DNA of 64,000 bases, taken from contig JALIZF010001916.1 of assembly GCA_029948255.1 (NCBI GenBank), forward strand, positions 959,001 to 1,023,000. The letters are read 5' to 3'. The stretch comes from Telmatactis stephensoni. Its lineage: Eukaryota; Cnidaria; Anthozoa; Actiniaria; Isophelliidae. This document shows positions 18,090-62,106 of this stretch, piece by piece. The first letter of the stretch is position 1. Every line of letters begins with the position of its first letter. The notes under the pieces were generated by a model. The model worked only from the letters and a program-made list of their open reading frames with translations. It did no database searches and was not told the DNA's origin. Both the position numbers and the translations under genes were made by a program.

Positions 18090-18094
18090 CATAT

Positions 18095-18776
18095 GTGCCG
18101 GGGCACGCATTATGGTTTTTATAATGGCACGCGCAGTGTCTCCGTCTCCTATAGTTGAACTGAATAAATCGAGTCTTTCTAATGAAAGAATTCAACTTAC
18201 AGAGATGAGAAGAGTTGCCACATACTAGAGATATAGGTACTACATGTTAAACAGGAAAATTGAAAGGACAAAAATACATGACCCCTTAGCTGCCTCAGAA
18301 ATGGTTGCAGAATTTTATGCAGCTCCCCATTCAGTTCAGCTACACAAAATAGTATGACCCTCCCCATTTGCACCAGCCCACCCCCCCTTGAGTAAATGAC
18401 TAAAGAAAACGTATCTGCGATGCAAATGCACAAAATATATTTTTCATTCTTCAATTACAACGGCAGTACACGACTTCCAGAATCCCAAGAAGTCAAAGAA
18501 GTGAACAAGTCGTAAAATATTCATTAATGAGCAACACCGCTGGTACATTGCTGGCTCATGAGCTACAATCCGCGCTCTGCCCCCTCGCGCTCTGCTTCCT
18601 GAAGGACTGGTAGGAAGGATGGCTCAATGAGGAGATGAGATTACCAAAGTTGACAAAGGCCATAGGTGCGTTATATTTGTGACATTGTACTAGATTTGTG
18701 CAGTGCTTTTCGTAATATTTAGCTATAATTATACGTAGGAAAAAACCTGCTTTTTTGCGTGAGAAGCTTTTCCAAA
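18095..18776. other. Intergenic DNA upstream of AKR7 copy 2
   Basis: No gene seen. It must hold the promoter of AKR7 copy 2, but I cannot point to a TATA box. In the frame of the AKR exon there is a TAA stop shortly upstream and no ATG between it and the exon. Confidence 0.4.
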
Positions 18777-27655
<8,879 letters not shown>

Positions 27656-28670
27656 ACGATAATACCTCGACTGCAGAGCAACCTTAGCTGACAAACTATT
27701 ATCTTAGTTTGCTATATTTATATTTTCTTATATACTGCTTTAAATGACAACACTAACGCAAAAATTAGAAATGTAAAACGCGAATTATATAAAAATGAGT
27801 TTAATCAATGACCTGGCGAAATCAAATATAATTATACTACAATTATATCTCCCGTTGGAATTGCGGGAAATTTTAATTATCACTTTATTGAACTCAGTGG
27901 ATATACTTACCACTTAATTTTAAGGATTATGTCAAGCCAACAACTTCCAGTACCTTTGATTTCCACTACACAAACATTCTAAAAGTTCTTACACGTACAG
28001 AGAAATTATCTGTTAATAAAGAAATAGGCCTTGATGGAATTTCTGCAAAGCTATTAAAAAGCTGTTGCGCCAGTTGTTTCTGACTCTCTCATTTCATTCT
28101 AATCCCATAATTGAAGCAGGCATAGTTTCTTTGTCACAATCGATATGAACAACTATAGGCCAATATTAAGCATAAAATATTTGAAAGAATATGAATGACT
28201 AACTCTATGATTATCTTTGCAAAAATGAGAGACTTTAATGATCCGTGTGGCCTGAGATTAGCAAATAAACATTCTATTTTCAGTAGACAGAGAAAATTGT
28301 AGGTAAAGGAGAGGACCTTGAAGAGCAAGAAGTAAAGGAAAAGGAAACAAGAAAGGATATAAAAAGATGCCTTTTTTGGTTAGATAAAATAAGCGTAGAT
28401 TAAATCCTGTTTAACCTAGGTTAACTGTAGGTTGAATCCATTTCAACCTGACTGAACCCAATTCCACACCTTTTCTCTCAAAATCTACGAGACATTGGTG
28501 TGGATCTATTTATACCCCTAGATTGAAGCAAAAATATTGTTACGTACGATGCCATTAAAAATGGTCTTTATGATAAGCAAACCTTTGTTCCTAAAAAATG
28601 AGGTTAAGACTGCTTTGTAGTGTATATTTTATTCTCTGTTGACTAACACATGAAATCTGCCCTGCAGTGG
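27656..28670. other. Intergenic region between AKR7 copies 2 and 3
   Basis: 3' flank of copy 2 followed by a decayed reverse-transcriptase fragment (separate entry) and unique AT-rich DNA. The same stretch recurs at 43,997-45,100 as part of the segmental duplication. Confidence 0.6.
27946..28230 (+). pseudogene. Decayed LINE reverse-transcriptase fragment
   Basis: One frame reads LSVNKEIGLDGISAKLLKSC, the conserved start of a non-LTR reverse-transcriptase domain. After stops and frameshifts, pieces like KHKIFERI (from the NYRPIS...KIFERI region) follow. A second copy lies at about 44,447-44,700 because of the segmental duplication. It is unrelated in sequence to the intact LINE at 34.8-39.2 kb except at domain level. 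Confidence 0.7.
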
Positions 28671-28679
28671 CTCATAACT

Positions 28680-28800
28680 GTCACGTACTGCTTCATGACG
28701 CTTTTGCTTTTGCCGTGACGTTTTTGCTTTTGCCGTGACGTTTTTGATTTGGTCGTGGTGGTTTTACTTTTGTTTTTGCCCTGACAGTTATTATATAACC
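28680..28800 (+). promoter_or_regulatory. Promoter of AKR7 copy 3: TATA box and TGACG motifs
   Basis: TATATAA at 28,792-28,798 lies 83 bp before the start codon. Upstream are three TGACG half-sites (at about 28,696, 28,715 and 28,735) inside a short tandem repeat of about 20 bp (TTTTGCCGTGACGTTTTTGC). Copy 4 keeps the TATA box and two to three TGACG sites. TGACG is the core of CRE/ATF-type bZIP sites; their use here is inference. Confidence 0.55.
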
Positions 28801-28880
28801 TCAAATGTCGCGTGTCTGTAATCCAAGCGAGGAATGCAGTGAACTGCCACGTTTATGCATGCAAGTCGCAGTTAATTGCG

Positions 28881-42251
<13,371 letters not shown>

Positions 42252-43490
42252 TCGGCAAATGGGAATATAGCCCAGGCTAAGGAATGTCAATTGTTCTCAT
42301 TTTATATTGTGAAATATTGAATTTAGTTCTGAAAACGGCTATAAAATCTCATTTCTTATTGATCAGTTTCTAATTATGACACCACCGGATGACTCGTATT
42401 CCACGAGTACCCACGAATCGTATTCCACGAGTACCCACGAATCGTATTCCACGAGTACCCACGAATCGTATTTCACGAGTACCCACGACTCGTATTCCAC
42501 GAGTACCCACGAATCGTATTCCACGAGTACCCACGAATCGTATTTCACGAGTACCCACGAATCGTATTTCGCGAGTACCCACGAATCGTATTCCACGAGT
42601 GCCTTGTGTCATAGACCCTGTTTATTTTTGGTTCGAGCGATTTCAATTGTTTCGATCGTTCAGTTCTTCCTTTCTTTAGTGGTAGCCCCGTAGCGGTCGT
42701 GCGCCCAGTGGAGAAACTCGAGGTGACGCGGAGATAGATTGAATCTAAAAAGATGAACCTCAACAGGCCAATAAAGTTAAGAATTACCCCTTCAAAAGTA
42801 AAGCCAACTACCAATAAAGCAGCCACAAAACGCCTTATCGTCTTTATGAATAACGAAGTTAAAGACAAAATAAAAATACCTGAGCTAAAAAGCAAACAGG
42901 AAGATTACCATACCCGAAAAGACCATAGTAATATTTGCTACCCAAAATCCGTCCTCTTAAAATTTCAAACGCCCGAAATGTCTGAAATTTGAAACCCCCA
43001 AAACGGCCAAAGAGTAGCGAGACAAAAGATATTAATTAGTATTAGTTCTTAAGGACCGTACGTTGGACTAGTCTTGACGAGCCTTAAGTAAAAGGAAAAA
43101 AGAGCGAGGACGCTATAGAATCATCAGAGTGGACCCGATTTTTCAAAGACAAAGTGTATAGGACAAAATCGTCCAGTGGAAGAGTTTGGACCAACGAAAA
43201 GCAAAGGCATAAGTAGACCGCCATTGGGGCCGTTTGTATAAACCGTTTATATATTGCATATTAAAACTAAATGGGAACTCAGATCATTTTTAACAATTGA
43301 ATTGTTGCACAGTTTGTTTTCATTATTATTTTATCAAGATGAATTTTTTTTCGCTAAAGAAAGTAAAACAAAAAACAAAACAAAAACACCCACAGCAACA
43401 AAAACTCTTACGACTAGAAATCAAAGTGAAAGGTTATCCTTATATGAAGTTAATTTATGTAAAAAGGCTTTTAAAATTACACATGCAGTG
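42252..43490. other. Intergenic region downstream of AKR7 copy 3
   Basis: Contains a 24-bp minisatellite (separate entry) and sequence colinear with the 3' flank of copy 4 (55,740-56,185). The part at about 43,258-43,460 reappears inverted at 56,190-56,548. No gene seen. Confidence 0.6.
42389..42602. repeat. 24-bp minisatellite, about 9 units
   Basis: Unit CGTATTCCACGAGTACCCAC plus GAAT. Copy 4's flank has only about two units at 55,895-55,945, so the array expanded or contracted after duplication. Open frames here follow from a unit length divisible by three. Confidence 0.95.
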
Positions 43491-43698
43491 CGCAATTACA
43501 GGGGTGGATACACAGTGCGCAATTGCAGGGGTGGATACACAGTGCGCAATTACAGGGGTGGATACACAGTGCGCAATTGCAGGGGTGGATACACAGTACA
43601 CAGTTGCAGGGGTGGATACACAGTGCCCAATTGCAGGGGTGGATACACAGTGCGCAATTACAGGGGTGGATACACAGTACACAGTTGCAGGGGTGGAT
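43491..43698. repeat. 27-bp minisatellite, short array of about 8 units
   Basis: Same unit as the array in AKR7 copy 2 intron 11 and at the same distance from an exon-12 copy, showing it came along with the segmental duplication. The array length differs about four-fold. Confidence 0.95.
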
Positions 43699-43928
43699 AG
43701 ACGGTGCAAACGTGTTAGTACATTGTTGCAGAAAAAATTAAAATGCATCGTGTATATGTTAACAACCATGTCACAAGTATGTGGACCTCGATGTATGATA
43801 GTGGCAGGATAGTCTGAAAAATACCAGTCTAGAAGAATGTCTGCCATTATGTAATTGTGAGGAATGCTAACAATCATTTTTTCAGCTAGATCGGTAAAAA
43901 AGTTATTTTTCCTTTTCTTCTTCTTCAG

Positions 43929-43996
43929 ATATTGTCAAGATATTAGATGAAGGGTGGTTGCATATGAAAGGACTTTGCCCTGACTACAATCGTTAG
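43929..43996 (+). pseudogene. Orphan AKR7 exon 12
   Basis: Acceptor TTCTTCAG followed by a 68-nt terminal exon (IVKILDEGWLHMKGLCPDYNR, stop TAG), nearly identical to exon 12 of copy 2 (27588-27655). The preceding 400 bp match copy 2 intron 11. No other AKR7 exon lies between copy 3's own exon 12 (42184-42251) and this one, so it is the left edge of the duplicated block. Confidence 0.9.
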
Positions 43997-45100
43997 ACGA
44001 TAATACCTCGACTGCAGAGCAACCTTAGCTGACAAACTATTATCTTAGTTTGCTATATTTATATTTTCTTATATACTGCTTTAAATGACAACACTAACGC
44101 AAAAATTAGAAATCAAAACGCAAATTCTACAAAAATGAGTTTAATCAATAGCCTGGCGAAATCAAATATAATTATACTACAATTATATCTCCCGTTTGAA
44201 TTGCGGGAAATTTTAATTATCACTTTATTGAACTCAGTGGATATACTTACCACTTAATTTTAAGGATTATGTCAAGCCAACAACTTCCAGTACTAGATTC
44301 AGTAAATGTTCGTAGGCCGTGTTAAGATTCATTGATGAAGGGTGGTTTATGATTGAATATGTGTATCTGTGTATTCATTGATGAAGGGTGGTTTGGATAA
44401 TAAAAATGCAAGGCTGATGAAGCAAAATCTTGATCAATGAACTTCCAGTACCTTTGATTTCCACTACACAAACATTCTAAAAGTTCTTACACGTACAGAG
44501 AAATTATCTGTTAATAAAGAAATAGGCCTTGATGGAATTTCTGCAAAGCTATTAAAAAGCTGTTGCGCCAGCTGTTGTTTCTGACTCTCTTATTTCATTC
44601 TAATCCCATAATTGAAGCAGGCATAGTTTCCTTGTCACAATCGATTTGAACAACTATAGGCCAATATTAAGCATAAAATATTTGAAAGAATATGAATGAC
44701 TAACTCTATGATTAATGATCCGTGTGGCCAGATTAGTAAATAAACATTCTATTTTCAGTAGACAGAGAAAATGGTAGGTAAAGGAGAGAACCTTGAAGAG
44801 CAAGAAGTAAAGGAAAACCTTTTTTGGTTAGATAAAATAAGCGTAGATTAAATCCGGTTTAACCTAGGTTTAACTGTACGTTGAATCCATTTCAACCTGA
44901 CTGAACCCAATTCCACACCTTTTCTCTCAAAATCTACGAGACATTGGTGTGGATCTATTTATACCTCTAGATTGAAGCAAAAATATTGTTACGTACGATG
45001 CCATTAAAAATGGTCTTTATGATAAGCAAGCTTTCTAGTGTATATTTTGTCTGCTGACTAACACATGAAATCTACCCTACAGTGGCTCATAACTGTCACG
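43997..45100. other. Intergenic region between orphan exon and AKR7 copy 4
   Basis: Colinear copy of 27,656-28,680 with small indels, including the decayed reverse-transcriptase fragment at about 44,447-44,700. A roughly 135-bp insertion near 44,294-44,440 is unique to this copy and contains two short repeats of an exon-12-like phrase (TTGATGAAGGGTGGTTT). Confidence 0.6.
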
Positions 45101-45107
45101 TACTGCT

Positions 45108-45205
45108 TCATGCTTCTTTTTGGCCTATTGTCGTGACGCTTTTGCTTTTGCCGTGACGGTTTTGATTTGGTCGTGATTTTTGCCGTGACAGTTATTATAT
45201 ATAAA
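45108..45205 (+). promoter_or_regulatory. Promoter of AKR7 copy 4: TATA box and TGACG motifs
   Basis: TATATATAA at about 45,196-45,204 lies 80 bp before the start codon. GTGACG occurs at about 45,134 and 45,153. The tandem repeat around these motifs is shorter than in copy 3. Confidence 0.55.
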
Positions 45206-45283
45206 CCTCAAATGTCGCGTGCCTGTAATCCAAGCGAGGAATGCAGTGAACTGCCACGTTTATGCAAGTCGCAGTTAATTGCG

Positions 45284-55739
<10,456 letters not shown>

Positions 55740-57830
55740 TCGGCAAATGGAAATATAGCCCAGGCTAAAGGAATGTCAATTGCTCTCATTTTATAAATAG
55801 GTAACCGATTGTGAAATATTAAATTTAGTTCTGAAAATGGCTGTAACATATCTTATTCCTTATCGATCAGGCAGTTTCTAATTGTGACACGCCTGCACGA
55901 CTCGTATTCCACAAGTATTCACGACTCGTATTCCACGAGTACCTCGTGTAATAGACTCTGTTTATCGGATTCGCCCGATTTCAATTATTTTTAATTTTTA
56001 ATTGTTTAGTTCTCCTTTCTTTAGTGATAGCCCCGTAGTCGTCCTGCGCCCAGACAGTGAAGAAACTCGAGGTGACGCGGAGAAAGATTGAATCTAAAAA
56101 GATGAACCTCAACAGGCCAATAAAGTTAAAAATTACCCCTTCAAAAGTAAAGCCAACTACCCACAAAACGCCTTATCGTCTTTATAAACTTTTTATATAA
56201 ATTAACTTCATAGAGTGATTTTCATCGGACTGTGAAATAGTTACTAAGCTAATACACACTAGTAGATCCCAATTCCATTGTTTCCTTTTGTTGGATTTTG
56301 ACTGCTATACACTAATAGCTAGTTAGTATTTCACAGTCCGATGAAAATCACTCTATAAGGATAACCTTTCACTTTGATTTCTAGTCGTAAGAGTTTTTGT
56401 TGCTGTGGGTGTTTTTGTTTGTTTGTTTGTTTGTTTGTTTTACTTTTTTTAGCGAAAAAAATTCATATTGATAAGATAATAATGAAAACAAACTGTGCAA
56501 CAATTCAATTGTTGAAAATGATCCGAGTTCCCATTTAGTTTTGATATGGTTATCGTATTCATCAGTAGCATGTACATGTCATAGGACCATTGGAAATTGC
56601 AACCCTTGAAAGAGAGAAAACCCTTAACAAAACAGCACCATCTCACTGGATGAATGTTTAATGTTTTGATACCCCCGGTGCGGCATTCTCTCACGTTTAC
56701 TCTTTTCCTATGTTCTGAGGGTGAAGTCAAATAGGAATTGTGTAAAAAAATTAATTCTTTCACACGTAAGATACGTTTCGGAATTGGCCGTGAAAGTGTG
56801 AACGTATCGTTGGTACTTTATCTGATCAAACAGCAATGAATATTTTATTGACATGGGATTACATCACATCAAATCTAAACGAATTTGTCATCAAGTTAAG
56901 GAGGAAGTCATTTGGCGAAGAGCAGGTGTCTAGACGAAAAATCTCTGTTTCTTTAGTTTTCGGGTAAGTTTGTTTTCCCTTTGTGTGCCGTGTGTGTAAA
57001 TCAGGATTTGATTCCCAAATTTGGCACCATTTAAGAAAAAGCAAAATAACCTTTACACGTAAAAATTGTTTAAGAAAACTCAATTTATACTCGTTTGGTA
57101 TCATTTACGGTTTTCAGTTTTCTTTTTTGCTTAAAAAAACTGACACTCATAAGTTTGCAGTTACGTTCTTTTTTGATGGATTATAGCTCTAACGGTGACC
57201 AACGTTTCATCTAGAATAGGTCTCTAGCGTTCGTCGCCACGTAGGCGTAAATAATACAGCTATTTTCGAATTACTGAAAAAGTCCGTACGTAATACGTTG
57301 CGCCTCGTCGCGGAATTTTGAGCAGACGAGACGCTTTAAAAGCGTTAGCTCGGGCTTTATAGAATTGGGACTAGGCAGAAGCCTGTTTTTTGTTCAGTGA
57401 TGGATAACCCCATACTCTACATATAACTGGTAATGAATTTTCTATTCAGATGTCGACTATCGCAAAAAGTTTTTAAATTTCCGAAATCTGTTTAGAAAAC
57501 GATATTTTGATGCCTTGGTTTCTCTGAATAATTTAAGCTAATGTCCCACTATATTGACATGACTAATCGGTTGTAGTTTTGTCATCTCTGAGAGGCACAC
57601 ACCAAATTTTGGTACGTTTGATATTTTGTCCTTTTTTTGAGAGGCAATACAAAACGTTTCACCGCACTAATTAATATTACATAAGTACCAGTGTCATTAT
57701 TATCTTCGATCATGCATATGGTTGTGCGGCGCGGCAGTTTTAGGCCCGATCCGCGGGGGCGAGGATGTTTTAAATCTTATTACTTGAAATTATATGTTTT
57801 ACTGATAGTGTATTCTTATTTTACTGACAG
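55740..57830. other. Intergenic region between AKR7 copy 4 and the secreted-protein genes
   Basis: The first 450 bp match the 3' flank of copy 3. From about 56,190 to 56,548 the sequence is an inverted copy of 43,258-43,460 carrying a MITE. From about 56,550 to 57,830 I see no gene; it presumably contains the promoter and a non-coding first exon of the next gene. Confidence 0.5.
56213..56353. mobile_element. 141-bp MITE with TA target-site duplication
   Basis: 27-bp perfect terminal inverted repeats beginning GAGTGATTTTCATCGG. Flanked by TA on both sides (56211-56212, 56354-56355). The inverted paralogous segment at about 43,440-43,448 shows the uninterrupted site with a single TA. TA target choice fits a Tc1/mariner-type mobiliser. 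Confidence 0.88.
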
Positions 57831-57833
57831 GAC

Positions 57834-60800
57834 ATGGCATTTTGTCCAAAATTTCTCACGATAGTTGCTGCTTTGGTCACGTTCAGCAATCATGTTAACT
57901 CTGGAGCCCGATACGAAGGAGTCTGGTCTAACCCTCTTTACATGTTTCTCCATGCACGACATCGTCTTGTTGTGGACATGCACTACCTAAAGTACCAAAG
58001 CTTCAATAATATCCCGGCATTTGAAGACTTCCTCTTCCATCTGAGGACTTTTCCTCAAGTATTACACGAGTTGGAATTGGCAGAATTTTACATTCTCGAA
58101 TCGAGGGATGGCTTTTTACAATTTCTTCCTGAAGGTCTTGAAGAACGAGAAGTACCCAAAGTGTCTGACTTGCTTGTAGCTTCCAGATTGAAGGATTACT
58201 ATGACGCCAACGTTGCAAAACTCATTACAAGAATGAGAACACGCATACAGGAGTATCTGAACGACCCAGATAGTGGAAGCACTTTTACGTTGCCCGTTAA
58301 TGATATTTGTGTCGGCCTTCAATTTGATCCTCCAGGACCAATTAGCATAAAAACGATTTGCCCAGATGTCCAATCTTGCCCTACTGAGAGATACACCTAT
58401 GGCAATTCTGGAACAGATGATACTGATCTAACCACTGCTTGTACCAGTAACCAGAAGTGTGACCTCCCAAAGGCTTTGCCAATGATGGCCGCTGTTCTAT
58501 GGTATAAAATGAGCCACCTTGTCATGCAACGTGTCTGCATCAATCAATGCCTTACTTCGTACTGCAATTACTTTGATAATGTCAGGTCATTTCTTCCCGA
58601 GACAGAACAACTCATTGGATTTACCGCCGCCTCGTCAAGCTACTTTGACCACGTTTGGAAGAGTTTTTTCGATGCTGCTATTCAAAGAAGAGCTTTTGCG
58701 GATCTTCCCGTTGCATTAACCTTGATCGAAGGAAAGCGAAAAGATTTCGCTCTCACCCCTACAGCCTGTAATGACCTTAAGTTTGAAAGGGCTTGTCCAT
58801 ACGCCGATATCCTGAAAGAATTTTTGCTAATTAAGAAAGTGCAAAAATACCGGAGAAACCCTGGTCCCGTGAAGGATCTTCGTTTACACGAAAACGTTAA
58901 CCACGCGAAAATGGTTGAGCTTCAGAGGAGCTCAGTTGACCACATCGACTTGTTAGGATCCATACAAAAATTAGACAACAACCTTAAAGCATCCGTTTCA
59001 GGAATCTCTTCGTACTTTGGAACTCTTGCAACATACGACGAAGGAATTGCAAACAAAGATGTAGAATTTATTCAAGGAGAATTAGATAAATACGAACGAT
59101 CATTGTCTGAAGTAGAAACGAAGTTGAGTGAGGATGTATTGGCAGCGATGGTGCTGATGGAGGCAACTGCCATTGCAAACTTAGTTGAAGATACAGCTAC
59201 TCTTGCCGCTAAAATTGCTGAGAACTGCAATCCTCTTAAAATAATATTCGATGGTGTTGATGTTGGAGATATCCTTGAACAATCAGGCAAAGTGGCTAAT
59301 GCTGCTTCAGAAACCGTAAAAGCAACAACATTGCTTGTCAGCTTAGACGACTTGGTAAAAGACTCTATTCAACTGAGTAGGGCATTCAATGGTGAGGGCA
59401 GCAACAGAAACCAAATTACTTCACTCAAGGCCGTGGTAGAGAACATAAGGGCTGGTAGAGTGAACGAGATCGGTGCCGATGCAGACAAATTTGTAGAGGA
59501 ATATGGAAAGTATACTCCTCAGACCGACCGATCCAGTTTGGCTCACAATAATGCTTTATGGTCGGCATTTACGGACGCTGCTTGTGATATTATTAATGGA
59601 GAAGTTGGAATTCTTGGATCTGTTCCAAAATCCATAGCAGGTGGTTTACTGATATGTGAAAAATTAGAAGGAACTCTTGCACAGTTCTTTACTTTAAGAG
59701 ATGAAATCTTTGATTTTCAGTTTGAGCTGGTTGATGCTGTGGCTGTAGTTGTCCGTGGAAACATTGCAAATAGACTCTCGCAGAACATTAAAGGAAAAGG
59801 GGATGTCTTGGAAGCAAGTCAGTTGATGATTGGATCGTTCATGATACAAAATAGACTCCAAACACACGCTTCTTTGTACTGTGATAAAATTGAATACCAA
59901 AAGTTAGGAAGACCTTACCGAGCATGCTCAACTGGAGGTCTCTTCACAAGAGAAGATATCGATTCCCTAATTTCCTACACAGACGATTCACTTTACAATA
60001 CGTATGAAGAAGAGGTATACATTCCAACGCATCCCAGTAAGGATGGAGATACAGGTTATATTGATCTGCAAAGCTTGGGAAAAGGAGAGGCAGTTTCTTT
60101 TAAACTTCCAACGGATGAAACGTGGTTGCAGGACTATAAATGGATTGTTGAAGAAACAAGTGTTCCCTTTGTGGAGGATTTAAAGATCTATTTGCCCCTA
60201 AAAGAATACAAAACTGGAGCAGACCGAGAAGAAACCACTACTCAGGTAACCATCAGATCAACAGCAGGAAGCCTAGTCTCGTTAACCGAACCAAATACGG
60301 GTGTAAGTTACATTCTCCCAAGAGGTCACAGCACGTACACCAGTTTATACAAAGAGGGCTACTCTAGCTGTGTGAAGAAGGAAATCGATAATCCTTATAG
60401 TCTCTGCAACAACCTTCCAAAAATATGTGATCTATCCGAAAGACATGCTGGTCAAAGTCTTCTTCCTACCATTTTGTCTACTTGGAATCTTCGCGTCACA
60501 GTCAAACAAGGATCACAAAAGCTCGAGTGGAATCATCCATCGCCAGCAACCAACTTGCTGATAAGAGCCAAAGTGACTTTCCGAAAACTTATTCCAGGTA
60601 AAAGGACAAGAAGTCACCTTCCACGATTCATAAGGTCCTCACCAACTACGGCGTCTTCACTTGGATGCTGTGATGAAGGCAACACCTACCGGAATTCGTT
60701 ATACAATTTGAGGTGCGTTTCTTGCCCTGAGAACACCACCTCATTTCTACGTGGATTGTATTGTGAGATAGATGAAAAACCACAGGAAGAGGCACCGGCT

Positions 60801-60875
60801 GGGGGCAAGAAAAAAATTGTTCCTCGAAAGCAAAAGAAGAAAGTTTCCAGCCGAAAACGTTCACAAAAAAACTGA
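57834..60875 (+). CDS. Large secreted protein of unknown family, 1,013 aa
   Basis: One uninterrupted coding exon. An acceptor (TTTTACTGACAG) three bases before the ATG implies an upstream non-coding exon. Residues 1 to about 24 form a signal peptide. Residues about 25-200 are a divergent N-terminal region. From about 203 (CTSNQKC, KALPMM, WYKM) the sequence matches the neighbouring paralogue. Residues about 370-690 are rich in long amphipathic helices (SVSGISSYF, FIQGELDKYE, EYGKYTPQTDRSS), with hydrophobic stretches near 600-645. About 725-920 looks beta-rich. At 945-977 there is a small Cys module (CC...CVSCPENTT...C) resembling a TNFR/ephrin-receptor-like repeat. The C-terminus is strongly basic (KKK, RKQKKK). 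I do not recognise the family. A helical-bundle protein acting outside the cell or on membranes is one inference; a structural matrix protein is another. Confidence 0.9.
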   Translation: MAFCPKFLTIVAALVTFSNHVNSGARYEGVWSNPLYMFLHARHRLVVDMHYLKYQSFNNIPAFEDFLFHLRTFPQVLHELELAEFYILESRDGFLQFLPEGLEEREVPKVSDLLVASRLKDYYDANVAKLITRMRTRIQEYLNDPDSGSTFTLPVNDICVGLQFDPPGPISIKTICPDVQSCPTERYTYGNSGTDDTDLTTACTSNQKCDLPKALPMMAAVLWYKMSHLVMQRVCINQCLTSYCNYFDNVRSFLPETEQLIGFTAASSSYFDHVWKSFFDAAIQRRAFADLPVALTLIEGKRKDFALTPTACNDLKFERACPYADILKEFLLIKKVQKYRRNPGPVKDLRLHENVNHAKMVELQRSSVDHIDLLGSIQKLDNNLKASVSGISSYFGTLATYDEGIANKDVEFIQGELDKYERSLSEVETKLSEDVLAAMVLMEATAIANLVEDTATLAAKIAENCNPLKIIFDGVDVGDILEQSGKVANAASETVKATTLLVSLDDLVKDSIQLSRAFNGEGSNRNQITSLKAVVENIRAGRVNEIGADADKFVEEYGKYTPQTDRSSLAHNNALWSAFTDAACDIINGEVGILGSVPKSIAGGLLICEKLEGTLAQFFTLRDEIFDFQFELVDAVAVVVRGNIANRLSQNIKGKGDVLEASQLMIGSFMIQNRLQTHASLYCDKIEYQKLGRPYRACSTGGLFTREDIDSLISYTDDSLYNTYEEEVYIPTHPSKDGDTGYIDLQSLGKGEAVSFKLPTDETWLQDYKWIVEETSVPFVEDLKIYLPLKEYKTGADREETTTQVTIRSTAGSLVSLTEPNTGVSYILPRGHSTYTSLYKEGYSSCVKKEIDNPYSLCNNLPKICDLSERHAGQSLLPTILSTWNLRVTVKQGSQKLEWNHPSPATNLLIRAKVTFRKLIPGKRTRSHLPRFIRSSPTTASSLGCCDEGNTYRNSLYNLRCVSCPENTTSFLRGLYCEIDEKPQEEAPAGGKKKIVPRKQKKKVSSRKRSQKN

Positions 60876-62106
60876 GGTCACTGTCAAAAAATGTGATAAG
60901 ATGATTTTGACTATTGTTGAAATTATTGTTCTCTCTAGCCAGTTTCCTTAATTGATTATGTGAAATATTAATTTGTTTTAAACAGCTTGACTCACCGTCA
61001 ATCTAAAATATTTATTCGTTGTTTAAAAAGTGTTGTAAAATTGAAATCAAATATATTAAACTAAATTAAAAAGGTGACTGTCTACAGCAATTTCTTGGTT
61101 TACTAGTTGGAAACTGCCATCTAGTATCACCTGCTTAAGTTACATTTATAGCGGCCTTCATGTTCTCAGAAAACTATTACTGAAAAACATCGAGTGTAAG
61201 GTTTACTTAAATAAAGGCGGAAGGTCCAATTTTTGTTACTGAAGAATTAAAAAGAAGTGAACTGAGAGTTCAAAAAGTGATGGGATAACAGGGAAATCGT
61301 GAATCAATGTGTATTAAGCAGTTTCGTCTAAGTTAGTTCTTTTTGTTTTATCAAGCTTTCGACTCGAAAAGCCATTATCATCGAATTGTGTAACAACATT
61401 ACCAATTTTATTCCTCACTGAGGAGGGAAGGTTTTATGACAGCCTATGTATAGCCATCTGTATCCCCCACCTTTCGAAGGAGAATATTTACAATTTCTAC
61501 ACAAGTTACTCTGTTCTCCTCACCTTTCGAAGGACAATTTTTACAATATTTACACTCGTTCTGTCAAGGAATGACCTTAATGCAGCTGGTTGTAAAGGTG
61601 GCACAATTGATAAAAAATATTCCAAGGCTAGAGGAGATTAAAATTGTGGTTGTTAAAGGGTGCTACTGTTTTCTATGTGTTTGTTACCCTGAAAACACGC
61701 CCTCCCTCAAATACGTCATGTGGCATAAATCAAACCAAAAATATCAGAAAGATTGTAATAACCTAGTCAATCAACTGGAGAAGAACTTTGTTCCGTCTTT
61801 TTGAGGTAAATTGATATTCTTGTAAGAAACGTGTATGTAAGTAAAGCGTTTTGAGCAGAGAAGATAGTGAGTTTGTTAAATAAATGTTGTAAATGTAAAA
61901 TATTTTTTAAATTTTGTTTATACACATCGACATCGATATAAGATAAAAATGAGCAGTGAGTTATTGAGACGTCTTCTTAAAATGATTAACTGCTTCAAAA
62001 TTAACAGACGAACTGATAAGTATTTTTTCGGCCACCCGTTTTAAATGAAAGCTCACATATTAATTAGCTTTCTTTTTTGCAGTTCTTATAGACTAAGGGA
62101 TAAGGG
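60876..62106. other. Spacer between the two secreted-protein paralogues
   Basis: 3' flank of the first gene with ATTAAA at 61,055-61,060. Two near-identical blocks of about 40 bp (CACCTTTCGAAGGA...) lie at about 61,469-61,552. An acceptor-like CTTTCTTTTTTGCAG ends at 62,082, 24 nt before the next ATG, matching the gene layout seen upstream. A 77-codon frame at 61,571-61,804 has no support. Confidence 0.45.

Noticed and set aside
42363..42693. Overlapping frames with YSTSTHES or VEYDSWVL repeats
   Set aside because: Translation of a 24-bp minisatellite.
61571..61804. 77-codon frame between the two secreted-protein genes
   Set aside because: No signal peptide, no recognisable motif and no splice context. 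Could be part of a 5' region but is unsupported.
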